From positions 21,372,030 to 21,436,029 of the forward strand of contig OX465107.1 in NCBI GenBank assembly GCA_949987565.1: DNA of 64,000 nt. The letters run 5' to 3'. The stretch is from Luidia sarsii (taxonomy: Eukaryota; Echinodermata; Asteroidea; Paxillosida; Luidiidae). Shown piece by piece: positions 20,432 to 33,000 of this stretch. Positions within the stretch are counted from its first letter, which is position 1; each line of letters starts with the position of its first letter. The position numbers and the translations under genes are program-made. A model generated the notes under the pieces. It was not told the DNA's origin. It did no database searches and saw only the letters and a program-made list of their open reading frames with translations.

Positions 20432-21069
20432 TGTTAGTGTTAAGAGTTCTGGAGTTAAGGTCCTTTGTTCTGGGCGGGTTCCCTGATTTCTGAATAGCGG
20501 GGTGGTCTTTCTTTTGCCTGACCGCATACCGGACCGCTTGGCCGAGGCACTTGGGAAATTCCGGTGGAATTCCAGGCCTTTGATCGGGGAGATACTGAGC
20601 TTCGGGTTCGCTGGGTGCGGTACGGAAACCGTAGGAGCCAACTGGTGCAGTCCACGCTACCACCGTGTCGGCAATCCGCGCCTCAGCCTCGGTCGTCGGA
20701 CTCCAGCGCCTGATGAGCCACGCCCTGCAGCTGCTGGTTGAATGTCCACCAGGCGATGGCACCGTCCTACCGGGATCTCCGGCGAACCAGAGACTGCCCG
20801 TGGCCCTGTACCCTGGATCCCCGGCGAACCTGAGGCTCAGCATCCCAAGTTTAGGAGGTACCTGCCCTTTATTTAATTTGGCTATATTCCTATGTTATTA
20901 AGTCTCCCCCTTTTGTTGAAGGTTGATGTGTATCTACGTTGTTATTCGGTTAAGTTGTTCGCAGTGGAAGTTGTTTTGGCACTTTGAATTAAACTGTATT
21001 TCACCACCTAACTTCTCTGGTTTATCCTTTTTATCTGTTGAGTTGTCTTGTGCCCGTGACTTCGTAACA
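20432..21069 (+). repeat. 5' LTR of a Ty3/Gypsy-type element
   Basis: 638 bp starting TGTTA and ending TAACA, an imperfectly separated but exact terminal inverted pair. A primer-binding-like site (tgggggcctgtccggga) begins 7 bp later. No 3' LTR is visible in the window. Confidence 0.7.
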
Positions 21070-23036
21070 GATAAATTGGGGGCCTGTCCGGGAGAGAACA
21101 TTTTGTCTTACAAGAAGTCTCGATTGAAAATTCAGAATGGGCTTCACATCTGCTGAAGTATTTTTTAGGCAGGTCCGATTTGTCGCACGAGAATGTAGAT
21201 AGCCTGACAAAAGATCAGCTATGTGCCGTTGGACACTGCCTTGGAATCGGAGTTTTTCGGTGGTGAAAAAAGGTCATTTGATTCGTATTGTATGTAAGGC
21301 CCTAGTTGAGACTTGAGAATGGCTTCATTAATGAAGATCCCTTAACCTTATCTGCTGATCCAAAAGATCAAATAGAAGTCCTTAAATTACAGATTCATTG
21401 AAAAGAATTGGAAAATGCTCTGCGGGAACGGGAAATGAAACATGAAATTACACTTAAGGAGATGGAAACTCAATCCGTTAACCAAAATCATAATGTACAT
21501 TTAGGGTTTGGTTTTGCTAAGAATATTAGGCTTGTTCCTAAATTTGACCCTAAGGAAGTGTCTAAATACTATACCTCCTTTGAAGACTTAGCAACGAAAC
21601 TGGGGTGGCCTAAAAAGTTCTGGACCACACTACTCCATAGTGTGTTTGAAGGAAAAGCAAGGGAAGTTTATACATCACTTTCGTCTGAACAAAGTGCCGA
21701 CTACGATTTAGTGAAACAAACAGTTCTTGAAGCATAATAGAATTAGTCCCCGAAGCGTATCGACAGAAATTTAGAAAGGTCAAACGAAAAGAACCTAATC
21801 AGAATTTACCCGAGGAAAAGCAAATTATTTTGACCGTTGGTTGAAGTCTAAAGAGGTTGATAACAATTTTGAGAAACTGCGGGAACTAATAATAATGGAT
21901 GAGTTCAAAATTTGTCTTCCCAACGAAATCAGAACACATTTAGCTGATAGGCGTGTAGATAATGTTGGAAAAGCCGCCATCATGGCTCATGATTTTGAGC
22001 TGGTTCATAGACACTCTTTTAGTTCCGACAAATGTGACTCGAACAGAGGTAAATCTATGAAACCATGGTTTAAAAAGGGCGAAAAGGCTGCTGCTAAGTC
22101 GGAAAGACTTGTCGGTAGTTCGGAAAGGCCTAGTGGGCCAAATAACCGGCCAGTCTGTAGTTTCTGTGGAAAAAATTGGCCACAGGTTTGAAAATTGTTT
22201 TAAGAGAAGGGACCAACTTGAATCTTATTTGCAACTGTTCAGAGATAAACCGGGAAGAACTTCCATCTTATATTTTGTGATGTTGATGTAGGAAACGCCA
22301 GCCCAATTAAACAACATCCTTATCGGTTAAATCCAACCAAACTTGCCTTAGATCGAAAGGAAGTCTCATAATTATATGCTGGAAAATAGAATTATTAACC
22401 CTGCTAACCAGAGCCCTTGGAGTTCACTAATTTTGTTGGTGCCAAAGGAAGATGGCTCTTTACGATTCTGTATAGATTAGGCCTACAGGAAAGTAAATTC
22501 TGTGACCAAAACAGACTCTTACCCAATCCCACGACTGGATGATTGTTACGATCGTATCGTAAAGGTCATATGTCAGTAAAAATGTTTGAAAGGGTATTGG
22601 CAAGTACCGCTAACACAAAGAGAAAAAGAAATATCCACCTTTGCCACCCCAGATGGAATTTGGTCCTGTCATGTTATGCCGTTTGGGATGAAAAATGCCC
22701 CTGGAACATTTACAAGAATGATGAATCAAATTATTATGTGTAGCCTATATAGATGATGATATTGTGTATTAAAAAACTTGGTCAGAACATCTTGATCGAA
22801 CAAACGCTCTATTTGAAAAGTTATCGGATGCTAACCTGACTGTAAACCTAAAGAAAAGCGAAATGGGTCAAGTTTCTGTGACTTATTTGGGCCATCAAGT
22901 GGGCCAAGGCAAAGTCCTGCCAAAAGCAGCCAAGGTTCAAGCAATCTTTGATTTCCCCATTCCTAAGAATAAAACAGAGTTACTTCGATTTTAGGCATGA
23001 CGGGGTTTTATCGTAATTTCTGCCAAAACTTGTAAT
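21070..23036 (+). mobile_element. Decayed, 3'-truncated Ty3/Gypsy-type retrotransposon interior
   Basis: After the primer-binding-like site, a gag-like frame (about 21400-22190) encodes a capsid region (VPKFDPKEVSKYY...) and then a zinc knuckle of the C-x2-C type interrupted by a frameshift near 22180. From about 22390 there are reverse transcriptase blocks (PWSSLILLVPKEDG, VMPFGMKNAPGTF, YIDDDIVY, TYLGHQV), with several frameshifts and stops between them. RNase H, integrase and the 3' LTR are absent. It is an inactive fossil. Confidence 0.85.
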
Positions 23037-23985
23037 GGTAATATAGTTTTGGGGGTTTTGTGTATCATGATCAGTATATTCTTCTTTGCATCAGGACAAG
23101 TACAAATCAACCAGTTTATAATTCTAACTTTATTTTCGCTCCAAAGTGAAATGCTTGACAACATATGATAACCAATACTTAGAAGCCTGTAGTATCTAGG
23201 ATTATTCATGTAGTATACCTTTAAGAAAATACTATTTAAAACACACCCATCCCAAACCATTAAAGTGACCAACCAGACCTGTACATTTAATGTAAAAAGT
23301 AATACACCAAATAAGCAAAATTAAAATCTTATCTTCAATAAACATTGATAGAGTGCCTGATACTCCAACTCTGACAGGACCTCTAATTATTTGTTTTTAT
23401 TAGCAAATTCCTGGACATCATGTCAATACACCATGTACAGCAATAGAAAACGTATACATTGTACATACAAGCTTTTATGTTGGTGGATTAAAATGGATGA
23501 TTTATTTACAATGTACATTAGCCTCCGCTGATTGTTCAGCTGCTGTTAAATGGCCAAATTCTGGTTCCCAGCTTCGAAGAATTTGACTCTTGACACCATT
23601 TACAAGTTTCTTGAGTGTTTATACACATAAAATGTGCCACTCTGCATACCCTAACTTTGTTGTTTCATGGGCTTAGACTAGACGGGCAGGAGACATGGAG
23701 AACATGTCCCCCGCCCCATACTTATAAAAAAATAATGTACTTACAATTTATAAACACATAAATGAAAACAATTCTCCCTGTGCCATCCTCCCAAAACCTC
23801 TCCCCCTCACTCGCACCTATCGTTCCGTCTCAGTGACTTCATTCCCGCGCAATTGGTCCCATCCCCTCCCCAGGTTTTAAAACCGGTTGACACCCTTGCA
23901 CTGTTTTATCCTCACTATAATATGCAAACTGTGCACGTGTACATTGCTAGTTTTAACTATGTATGATAAGTACTGTGTATTTAAG
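23037..23985. other. No gene seen; possible 3' UTR of receptor gene B
   Basis: AT-rich. AATAAA motifs on the minus strand near 23130 and 23503 could end the receptor B transcript. Confidence 0.25.
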
Positions 23986-24076
23986 CTACATTATCTGTAA
24001 CACTATGCAATTTAATGTTAACACACTGACTGAAGGAATATGGGTAGGCTTTACATCATAAATTTCAGTCACAGTG
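23986..24076 (-). CDS. Possible terminal exon of receptor B
   Basis: Acceptor tttctgctacag, in phase with exon 13. It encodes TVTEIYDVKPTHIPSVSV and further residues to a TAG at 23986-23988. It gives a second tail tyrosine motif (IYDVKP). Confidence 0.42.
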
Positions 24077-27000
24077 CTGTAGCAGAAAGAGATTTTTTTT
24101 CCCATGAAGCTATTGGTAGTCATTGCTTTGCTTGAAATGCGTGTAGCACTGTAACAATCGTTTAATTTGAATTTAATTTGAGAAGAAGAAAAAAGGAAGT
24201 GAAACACTGACTGGGAACTTTTGTGTACACTGCCCATCATCAGCAGACTCGGTCTAAAATGAAGAAATAATTCAATTTGTATAAAGCAAAATGTCCTTGA
24301 AGTAAGATACAAGCATCTCATCCCACAAGTTCCATTCAACTCGTATTTTATCGTTTCCAGCTGGCATTTTTTAAAATCTATTTTCTAGTTTGAAAAATGG
24401 CAAGGAGAACTTTGAGTGGACCGGGACTTGAACCTAAGACCTCATGATTTTGCATACCAGCGCACTTACCACCTGAGCTATCCTTAGCAGCCCTAAGATG
24501 TAGCCCTTGGCCTTCCCAAATAGTCAGTTACATGTACGTAGTCTTTGCCAGGATGGGGTCGCCAGGCCAGGCAGAAGCATTTAACTATTTACCGTAGTTC
24601 AGGTAAGAGCACTGGTGCACAAAGCCAGAGGTCTCGGGTTCATGTCCTGGTCCAGTCAAAGTTGTCTTTGCCATTTTTCAAACATGAGAAAGTGGCAATT
24701 ATACATTTTTTGGTAATCAAATCTGCAAGCATACAAAGGTGAGAGAAGGCTTACAAAATATTACAACATTCGCAGCAATTTTGTACACATATTTACTCAT
24801 ACTGACAGAAATAAGTTCATGTTATTTACTGACAAAGAAGTAGTAGACTATTTGGGAAGATCGCCACGTAAGGGCTGGATAATTCTGTATACATTTTTGG
24901 TTTGTAATGTTTGGAACATTTCAAATGTAAAAAAGCAGCTGCTCGGACTCCGAGACATGGCGTATACATGCCTCTGCTTTGGGAAGTTTTTCTGATTTTT
25001 TTTTTGACGCACACACAAGTTATTTATTAAATTTTGTTTAAAGCACCTACACAACATTGGTAAGATCGAAAAACAGAAAATGTTCACAGATTTACATGAA
25101 ACTTATACAGTTTGAAGATGGTTATAGTAGAAACCTCTCACTGAAATATTTCTGCTAAAATATTGTAATTTGGGAGAAATGAGTAAAAGAGATACTTTAC
25201 GTCTTACCGAGATCTAAACTATTTTTCGGAACACTACGGCGTTGAATGCTGCATTTTCGCGAAACAAATGAAGCGGTTTTCACGATTTTCTCGAGACTCG
25301 GTTGGCGGATTGAGCTGAAATTTTCACAGGTGTGCTATTTCATGCATATGTTGGATCAGACAACGTATGGATGTTATTCTTTGACCTCGACCAATGTTGT
25401 GTAGGGGCTAAAGTATCCGTTTAAACAATTGCACCATGTCTATTAATTCTCAAGTTTATCTCTTCTTGAACCTTCCTTTCTTTTAAGTGCAATTATCCCA
25501 CTTTGTGTGTTTTCCCTTCTTTGTTGTATCCCTCCTGAATTCGGAATAAAGTTTTCTTTGTAAAAGTAAATAAATTTAGTTTTTTAACCTAACCCTCTGC
25601 CTTTGAGAAAGGTCCTGCTAGGATCGAAACGTCAGTCCCACTAATTTTTTAGATTAATTTTTAGAAGGCATGTGCTTTTTATTCTTCTGAAGCCTGTGGA
25701 TGGTCTGTCCACATTATTCTACACCGTACACACTGTATTAATTTCCTGTTCCACTATTGGATATGCACTCCATTGGCACGTGACTGTAACTTTGGGATAC
25801 TCCAACAGAAGTTTGCTAATACTTGGTAGTAAACCAGCCAAAACCCACCAAAACCTTGTATTGCAGTTTGAGGGGCTTGTGGTGGTTAGGATTAAAGTAT
25901 TTCAAAGTATTTTCGGAGGTGGGGTGAGGAATTTCAATAAACCTTGCAATCCATGGTACATGTAGCTTGGCTTACAATGAATCTAGGATTGACCATATAC
26001 ATAGAGTATATTTCATCTCCCCATCAGTCCATCGTGAGTCATGAGCTGGGATAGGGTTGCTGGTTGCAAGCTAACCATTGATGTCGGGGATGTCGTACGC
26101 AGGTGGTTCATGGTGGGGGCTGCAGGTAGAGAAGAGAGACCTAACAGGCTCGTTATATTGGCACGAAACAAATTGTCATTCTGTCATTCTCATGAGCTAC
26201 AGTACATGTACCATCCGTTACTGTAGAGCTTTTGGGAAGGCCATCATCTAAGGACTGGTGAGAGCGCTGGTACGCAAAACCAGTGGTCTCGGATTCAAGT
26301 CCCGGTCCAGTCAGAGTTTTCTTTGCCATTTATCAAAGTGATTTCAAAGTGCCCCATCAGTTGGTCCTTTGTTTGATTGACTTGAATCGAAAAAGCTGCA
26401 TCCACTTTGTGTGAATCCCCTAGCTGCTGTAGCCAGGTTTATAACCATTTGTTGTTTGCATCTGAATGAAAGCAGGACCATGATCCCTGGAGATATAGAG
26501 CAGTAAAAGGTAAAATACTTCTGACTGGCGCCCCCAGCCCAGCAAAGGCCACAGCTGTCTAAGGGCTGGATAGCTCAGATAGTAAGAGCACTAGTACACA
26601 CGACTAGAGGTCTCAAGTTCAAATCTCGGTCCAGTCAAAGTTCTCTTTGCCATTTTCCGAAAGCTATTGACTACTCTATTATTTGTTAACTTACGCATCA
26701 GCAGATTCTGGCACTTTGGGCCGACGTCTAACACGTAGGGTGAGTTTCTTTAGCCCCATCGTTTCATTAACGTAGGAGTGATCCTCAGGTTGGCTTTTGC
26801 GGAGACCTGTTCCCTGCTGAATCTCAGCCTGACAGTGAAAGAAAAACAAAAATAGCCACAAAAGACCTAACAAAAAGAAGATAACTCAGTTATGCCTTGG
26901 GTGCATGTTAATACATGTAGCTGCCAGAGTATTAACGTACAATGTGTACAGGTAAGCCACTGCCGGCCATTTTGGCACTCCCAATACATTACCACTACCA

Positions 27001-30000
27001 GCCAGCCTTGTTCCCTTGAGTCTACTCAGTATACTCAGTACTGAGGCCACTGTCACTGTCAGCCATGTTGGCACTCCCAATACACTATGTTTGCCATCCT
27101 TGTTCCCCAGAGTGTAGTCAGTACTGAGGCCACTGTCACTGTCAGCCATGTTGGCACTCCCAATACACTATGTTTGCCATCCTTGTTCCCCAGAGTGTAG
27201 TCAGTACTGAGGCCACTGTCACTGTCAGCCATGTTGGCACTCCCAATACACTATGTTTGCCATCCTTGTTCCCCAGAGTGTACTCAGTACTGAGGCCACT
27301 GTCACTGTCAGCCATGTTGGCACTCCCAATACACTATGTTTGCCATCCTTGTTCCCCAGAGTGTAGTCAGTACTGAGGCCACTGTCACTGTCAGCCATGT
27401 TGGCACTCCCAATACACTATGTTTGCCATCCTTGTTCCCCAGAGTGTAGTCAGTACTGAGGCCACTGTCACTGTCAGCCATGTTGGCACTCCCAATACAC
27501 TATGTTTGCCATCCTTGTTCCCCAGAGTGTAGTCAGTACTGAGGCCACTGTCGGCCATTTTGGCACTCCAAATACTGTATAATTTGTTTGACAGTCTTCC
27601 CGCAGACTCTACTTGGCACTGACATACATGCACTGAGCATACATGAAGCTCAATCAAATCAGGTGGCCTCCCAAAAGATTCACTTGGATTTGATGCTACA
27701 GTGCCCGATATTTACATTCAAGTGAAATACCGGAAGCACCACATGGAATATACAGTACATGTGTACATGTGTGGGTGACAATCTTGTCTTGACCCAGGAG
27801 TTTCCTTTTTCTTGCTTGGCAGGTTTGTGAGCTGAAGCGACTTCTTTGACAATTTTGCCTACATGTAGATGCCTGGCTTCCATTTGTCATGGCCATTTTG
27901 GAATCAGGAGCACTTTGAAAGTCAAGCTCAGCTGCTTATCAAAAATTTAGCTAAATAAAGGCCTGCTTTAATACGAGACATTCACAATAGTGCGCCCTCA
28001 AGAGTTTGCAATGCGTTGGCCAATCACAATGCGCGAAATCAGTCAACCCAAAAAAACAAAATGATCAAATAATAGCCAACCTTCCGTCTTCGGATCTTGC
28101 GGCACATGACCAATATGCAAATGAAGAGGACAAAAGCCATCAATCCGAGGCCTCCACCAAGGCCTATTGCCAGGATATTCACTACAAAATGAAAAGAAAA
28201 AATACAGGAAAATGGCATCTGTATCTGCAAACCCTCATTGAATTACCGGCTACATTCTCCTCAATGCAAACATCATAATTATGTGACACGGCACAACGAC
28301 ATGACGAATATCCCACTAAAACACTTTTTGAGTAAACAACGCCTGAAGTTAAAGTATCTTCACAATTCGATTACAAATAAATTTTCGTTTTTTAGTATTT
28401 TCGGAAAATTTAAGTATTAGATGATATTATATTTTGATATCATTTGAAAGCTAATGGTATATTCTTTCACATCATTAGAAAATCTCAAAATCTCAAAAGT
28501 GGGGGTTATTCCTCATTATGCTGTGCCTGGTCACATATTATAGGCCAACGCAGTGCCGGCGCTACTGTATACATTATTGTATAGTATTCAAATCCGCCAC
28601 ATAAACTAGTGGTTAAGACGGCTGCACTAGAGAGCAGGAGTCATAGGTTCAAATCCCGCTTGAGCTGCCTGAATTATTTCTCCCAACAGGCAATCGGACA
28701 AAGCACTGAGCACTCGGTGCTAATTTGAGTAGAGCAAACCCTCATTGAACACACTCACTAGTCAGCCATTATGCTCAGCAAATTATTTTGGCACGTCAAT
28801 GACTTGATGGCTTGCTGTTCCCCAGGTTACAGATTGAGTGGGAAGAGTCCATGTGACGACAATGGTTCAGGAATATTCCTTTATACATCACTCTGCTTTG
28901 TGTTCAAGTTTTCAGTACAATCACCCCCACCTCGGTACAATTTGAAGATATACACCCATATTATACACTGTATACTGTAGGCCTACATGTACCTATCAAA
29001 ATTGTGTGATGGACCACCCTTGGCACAGTTTGATTTCACAATTGACCAATTGCGCCCTATAGGTATCAAATAATCAACAAACATGTTGGCTCCCATATCA
29101 AGAAGCCGCTGTTGTAACGTGCATGGTGATCGTTGCATTTGTAACTTGTTCGATCGGGGTTTTTCTTTCTCGAAATCTGTGAAGAACATTTCGGAATTTA
29201 CAGTACAGTACAGTTTAGGTCCTCATTTTGAAGCTTTAGGCTTCATATGAGTCAGGACTCCTAGGTAGGAGCCTGGTGAAACCAGTCTTCGACTGTGTTT
29301 CTCTTTTAATCTGCTCAATAGAAAGATCACCCAGTAGTCCTGAGATACCTATCCAGGGATCTCGATAGTATGGGACTCTAGGGATAAAAAATAAACTAAG
29401 CTTGGTCAAATTTGTATTTTCCCTACGACATATATGAGCTATGTATTTCAGATACTGGACATTAATATAATCCCGTAGTGGTTGACTTTTTGTTATGCGC
29501 TCTAGATCAATATTAGCAAAGAAAAGGGCATGATTAATTTCGCCTTCTACTAGTGATGGTTTCCTGCGGAATCCATCCTTGATCATTCGCCTTAGAAAAC
29601 CATACCAATTACTTTCAAGCCAAGATTTGAAGCCAAGATCTTATCGGAACGCCTACTATAAGTCGCGTGATGACATCGCGCAATCGGTCTATTCTACTTG
29701 CAGAAGGAGCTGGTCATCCAGCTGAGGGGGACTGACTTACGTGGGGCCGGGTCGGCAGGGGTCGTGATCCCCGTTGTCACCATCAAAGTCCGCGGCACGC
29801 TCTTCATCCCCTCGTACTCGGACACGATGCTCACAAAGTACTCCGTCTCTGGTTCAAGCGAATCGAATGTGTAGCTTCAGAGAGGGAGAAAAGAAATACG
29901 AATCAATTCAGCCGTATGGCTCCCTATACATCTCTCAGTTTGAACCCCACCCCCCCCCCCCAAAAAAAAAAAAAAAGAAGAAGAGGGAGAAGAAAAAAAA

Positions 30001-33000
30001 GCACCTTAATTCTTGAGGTCTCGTGTTTAAGCCCCAGACCAGTCAAAGTTTTCTTTGTCATTTTTTTCAAAACTGTTTTAAAGCCCCTACACAACATTGG
30101 TCGAGGTCAGAAAATAACATCCATACTATGTCTGATCCAACATATGCATGAAATAGCACACCTGTGAAAAATTCAGCTCAATCCGCCAACCGAGTCTCGA
30201 GAAAATAGTGAAAACCGCTTCATTTGTTTCGCGAAAATGCAGCATTCAACGCCGTACTGTTCCGAAAAATAGTTTAGATCTCGGTGAGACGTAAACGATT
30301 TCTTTTACTCTTTTCTCCCCCAAAAAACAACATTTTAGGCAGAAATATTTCAGTGCGAGGTTTCTACCATAACCATCTTCAAACTGTATAAGTTTCATGT
30401 AAATCGGTGAACATTTCTGTTTTTGGATCTTACCAATGTTGTGTACCCTGGGGGCTCTAAAGTTCCCAGTCAGTTTTTTTTTATTTGAAAAAGCTGCATT
30501 CGCTCACGGTGCTCCTTCTTTGACCGACTCAAGCTGACAACCTTTGAGAACTGTTTCCAGCCCAAATACATGTAGGCTACTTGTAGATACCTGTACTCGT
30601 CCAGGTTTTTTTTTTCGCACATGCCACCATGCTGTGGAATTTGCTCCCCGCATCATGCTTTCCTCCCACTTATAACCTGTCCCATTTTAAAGCGTAACGT
30701 TGATACATTGTAGTTGTCTTTCTAACCTTTGATCTCCTTCATGTTCATTCCCCTTTTCCCCTTCTTAGCCATCACTGTGAGTGACCTGCCTTTGGCCTTG
30801 TGGTTGGCGATTTTCCCATTAAAACAAATCCCCTAGAGACACAGGTTTCGGGATGACACAAACTGAAATCTGCAAATTAGACTAGACTCGTTTCACTGGT
30901 TTTCAGTAAGAGCATAGTGGAAGGTTTGATACCATGTAAGGTGACACCATTTACATTGTGAGACGGAGTTCGGCTCCGAATGGAGCCAGTATCAGTAACT
31001 CGACATTGCCCGAAACGATCGAGTTACTGGTTCCCTTCAGGGCTGCACACCCCTTCTCAAAAGAGGATGCGTTACATGGTGTCACCGCAAACCTTCCCCT
31101 TGGTATTTCACCACCCTGTCATCTTTTTCAGAAAGTGCGCACTTGGAGGGAGCAAGCGCTTTGGGTTGATGCTTCTCGAATTTCCAGTCGTACTTTTACT
31201 TTGTCACATTGAGGAAGGAGAGACTGCAAGATGGTGCTACTGATAAACTACGGTATATACCTGGTGCCTGTCACGTCTGTGATGGGGTCAGTGGAGCTTC
31301 CAGGTGAGATGTAGATGTCATGGGAGTCAAAATCACTTTCTGCTGGTGGGTCCCACTCGAGTGTGAATGATTCTTCCAGCACCGCTGTAGGCCGCAGATT
31401 TTCTATCGGTGCCGGTCCTGGTATAAAATCACCAAAAGACTCAGTTTGTCAAAACTGCAAACAATGGTATTCATCAGTTGATAAAAAAATTGTCACTGAA
31501 ATTAATTGCCAATTGGTACGAAATTGATAAAAACCAATATTCAGTGAGGGTTTTCCCGTTTCCATCTTATGAACACCGTATAGGCCTATATGCTCAGTGC
31601 TTTGACCGATTGTCTGCTGAAAGGGGGGAAAAATCAAGTAGCTCGGGCAGGATTCAAACTCGTGACTCCTGCTTTATAGTACAGATGTCTCGTGAACCAT
31701 TTGATTATCAGCCCCTTCAGAGTGGCCTGGAAGGGTTCGTCGGTCAACTCCGGTTGAACTCGAACCCTCTGAGGCCATCATTAAGGCCGTTCCCACTGCG
31801 CAAAAAATCGTGAATTTAAATCACAATTTAGAAACCAATGGTTTATTTATGCTTGTGTCCACACTGGCCAAAAGATCGCAACGCAAAAAAAACTTGTGAG
31901 CCGATTGTGGTTGGCAGTAGTGGTCAAATGGTAGGTGTGTCTTTGAGGGTGGCTCAAGACACGGTTTTAAACACATTGTGATTCAAAACCCACCAATAAT
32001 CCTGTTGATCGTGTCCGGCCACACACACACTCACACAACCCCATGCACACACATACCTGAATCTGTATCCTTGTGGAGACATGGCTTTGTTCTTGTGCAC
32101 AATACAACCGCGTGAGAAACTATGTTTTTAAAATGCTCTTATTTCAACCACATTCACGTTCCTGGGTAGAAATTTGGACCGTATGTCCCTTTTGAATAAC
32201 ACTTATATTTGCGACGGATTCTTACCCATCACAAATTTCCCGGGTTTGAGTTATTTCCAAATATCAGTTTCGTGAAAACCTTGTGGAGACCTATACACCT
32301 TTACAATTTCCCTGTGGAGACATATTCAACCTATTATCTCAGGTCTCCACAAGGCACCAGATTCGCGTGCACACACACACGCACACACACCCACCCTTAC
32401 ATTCGTATACTTGTGGGGTATTCCCTTTGTTCTCGTGTACTAACAAAAAACACTCCCAGAAAAACCTAATTCAAATCGCTCCCTTTCGAACCAGAATCAC
32501 TTTCCTAGGTTGAAATTTCTAGCGAACGTCCCTTATATAATATAGTTCTATTTGCGACGGATAAACATACCTCGGAAATTCCTCCTCTTTGAGTTAATTC
32601 CAAATAACCAGTTTCGTGAAAACCTTATGGGGTACCAAAAATGTACCCCTCAAGGAGTACCCCTCTGAGTCCCCACCCATTGTTCCGGTACCCCACAACC
32701 CACCTTATGTGCGCCCACAAAGTGGAGTTTGATTTGCGATTACAATCGTGATTACAATCGCAATCTAACTATTACCCAAGTGGCTTACTGGTTTTCTGCT
32801 TCGTGCTGAGTGACAGGCCGCGGTTGTGTATCAGCCTGATGTAGTACTCCGTGTTCGGCTTCAGATCTTGGAACGATGCGCTTAAGGGGTCGCCATTCTT
32901 CACCACGGTCAGGAAGTTCTTCTTGGCATCTTGGGGCTCGATGAACAGCATGTAGGGCTCAGTGGGGGACGAACTAAGCGAATCTTCTGACCACGCCACG

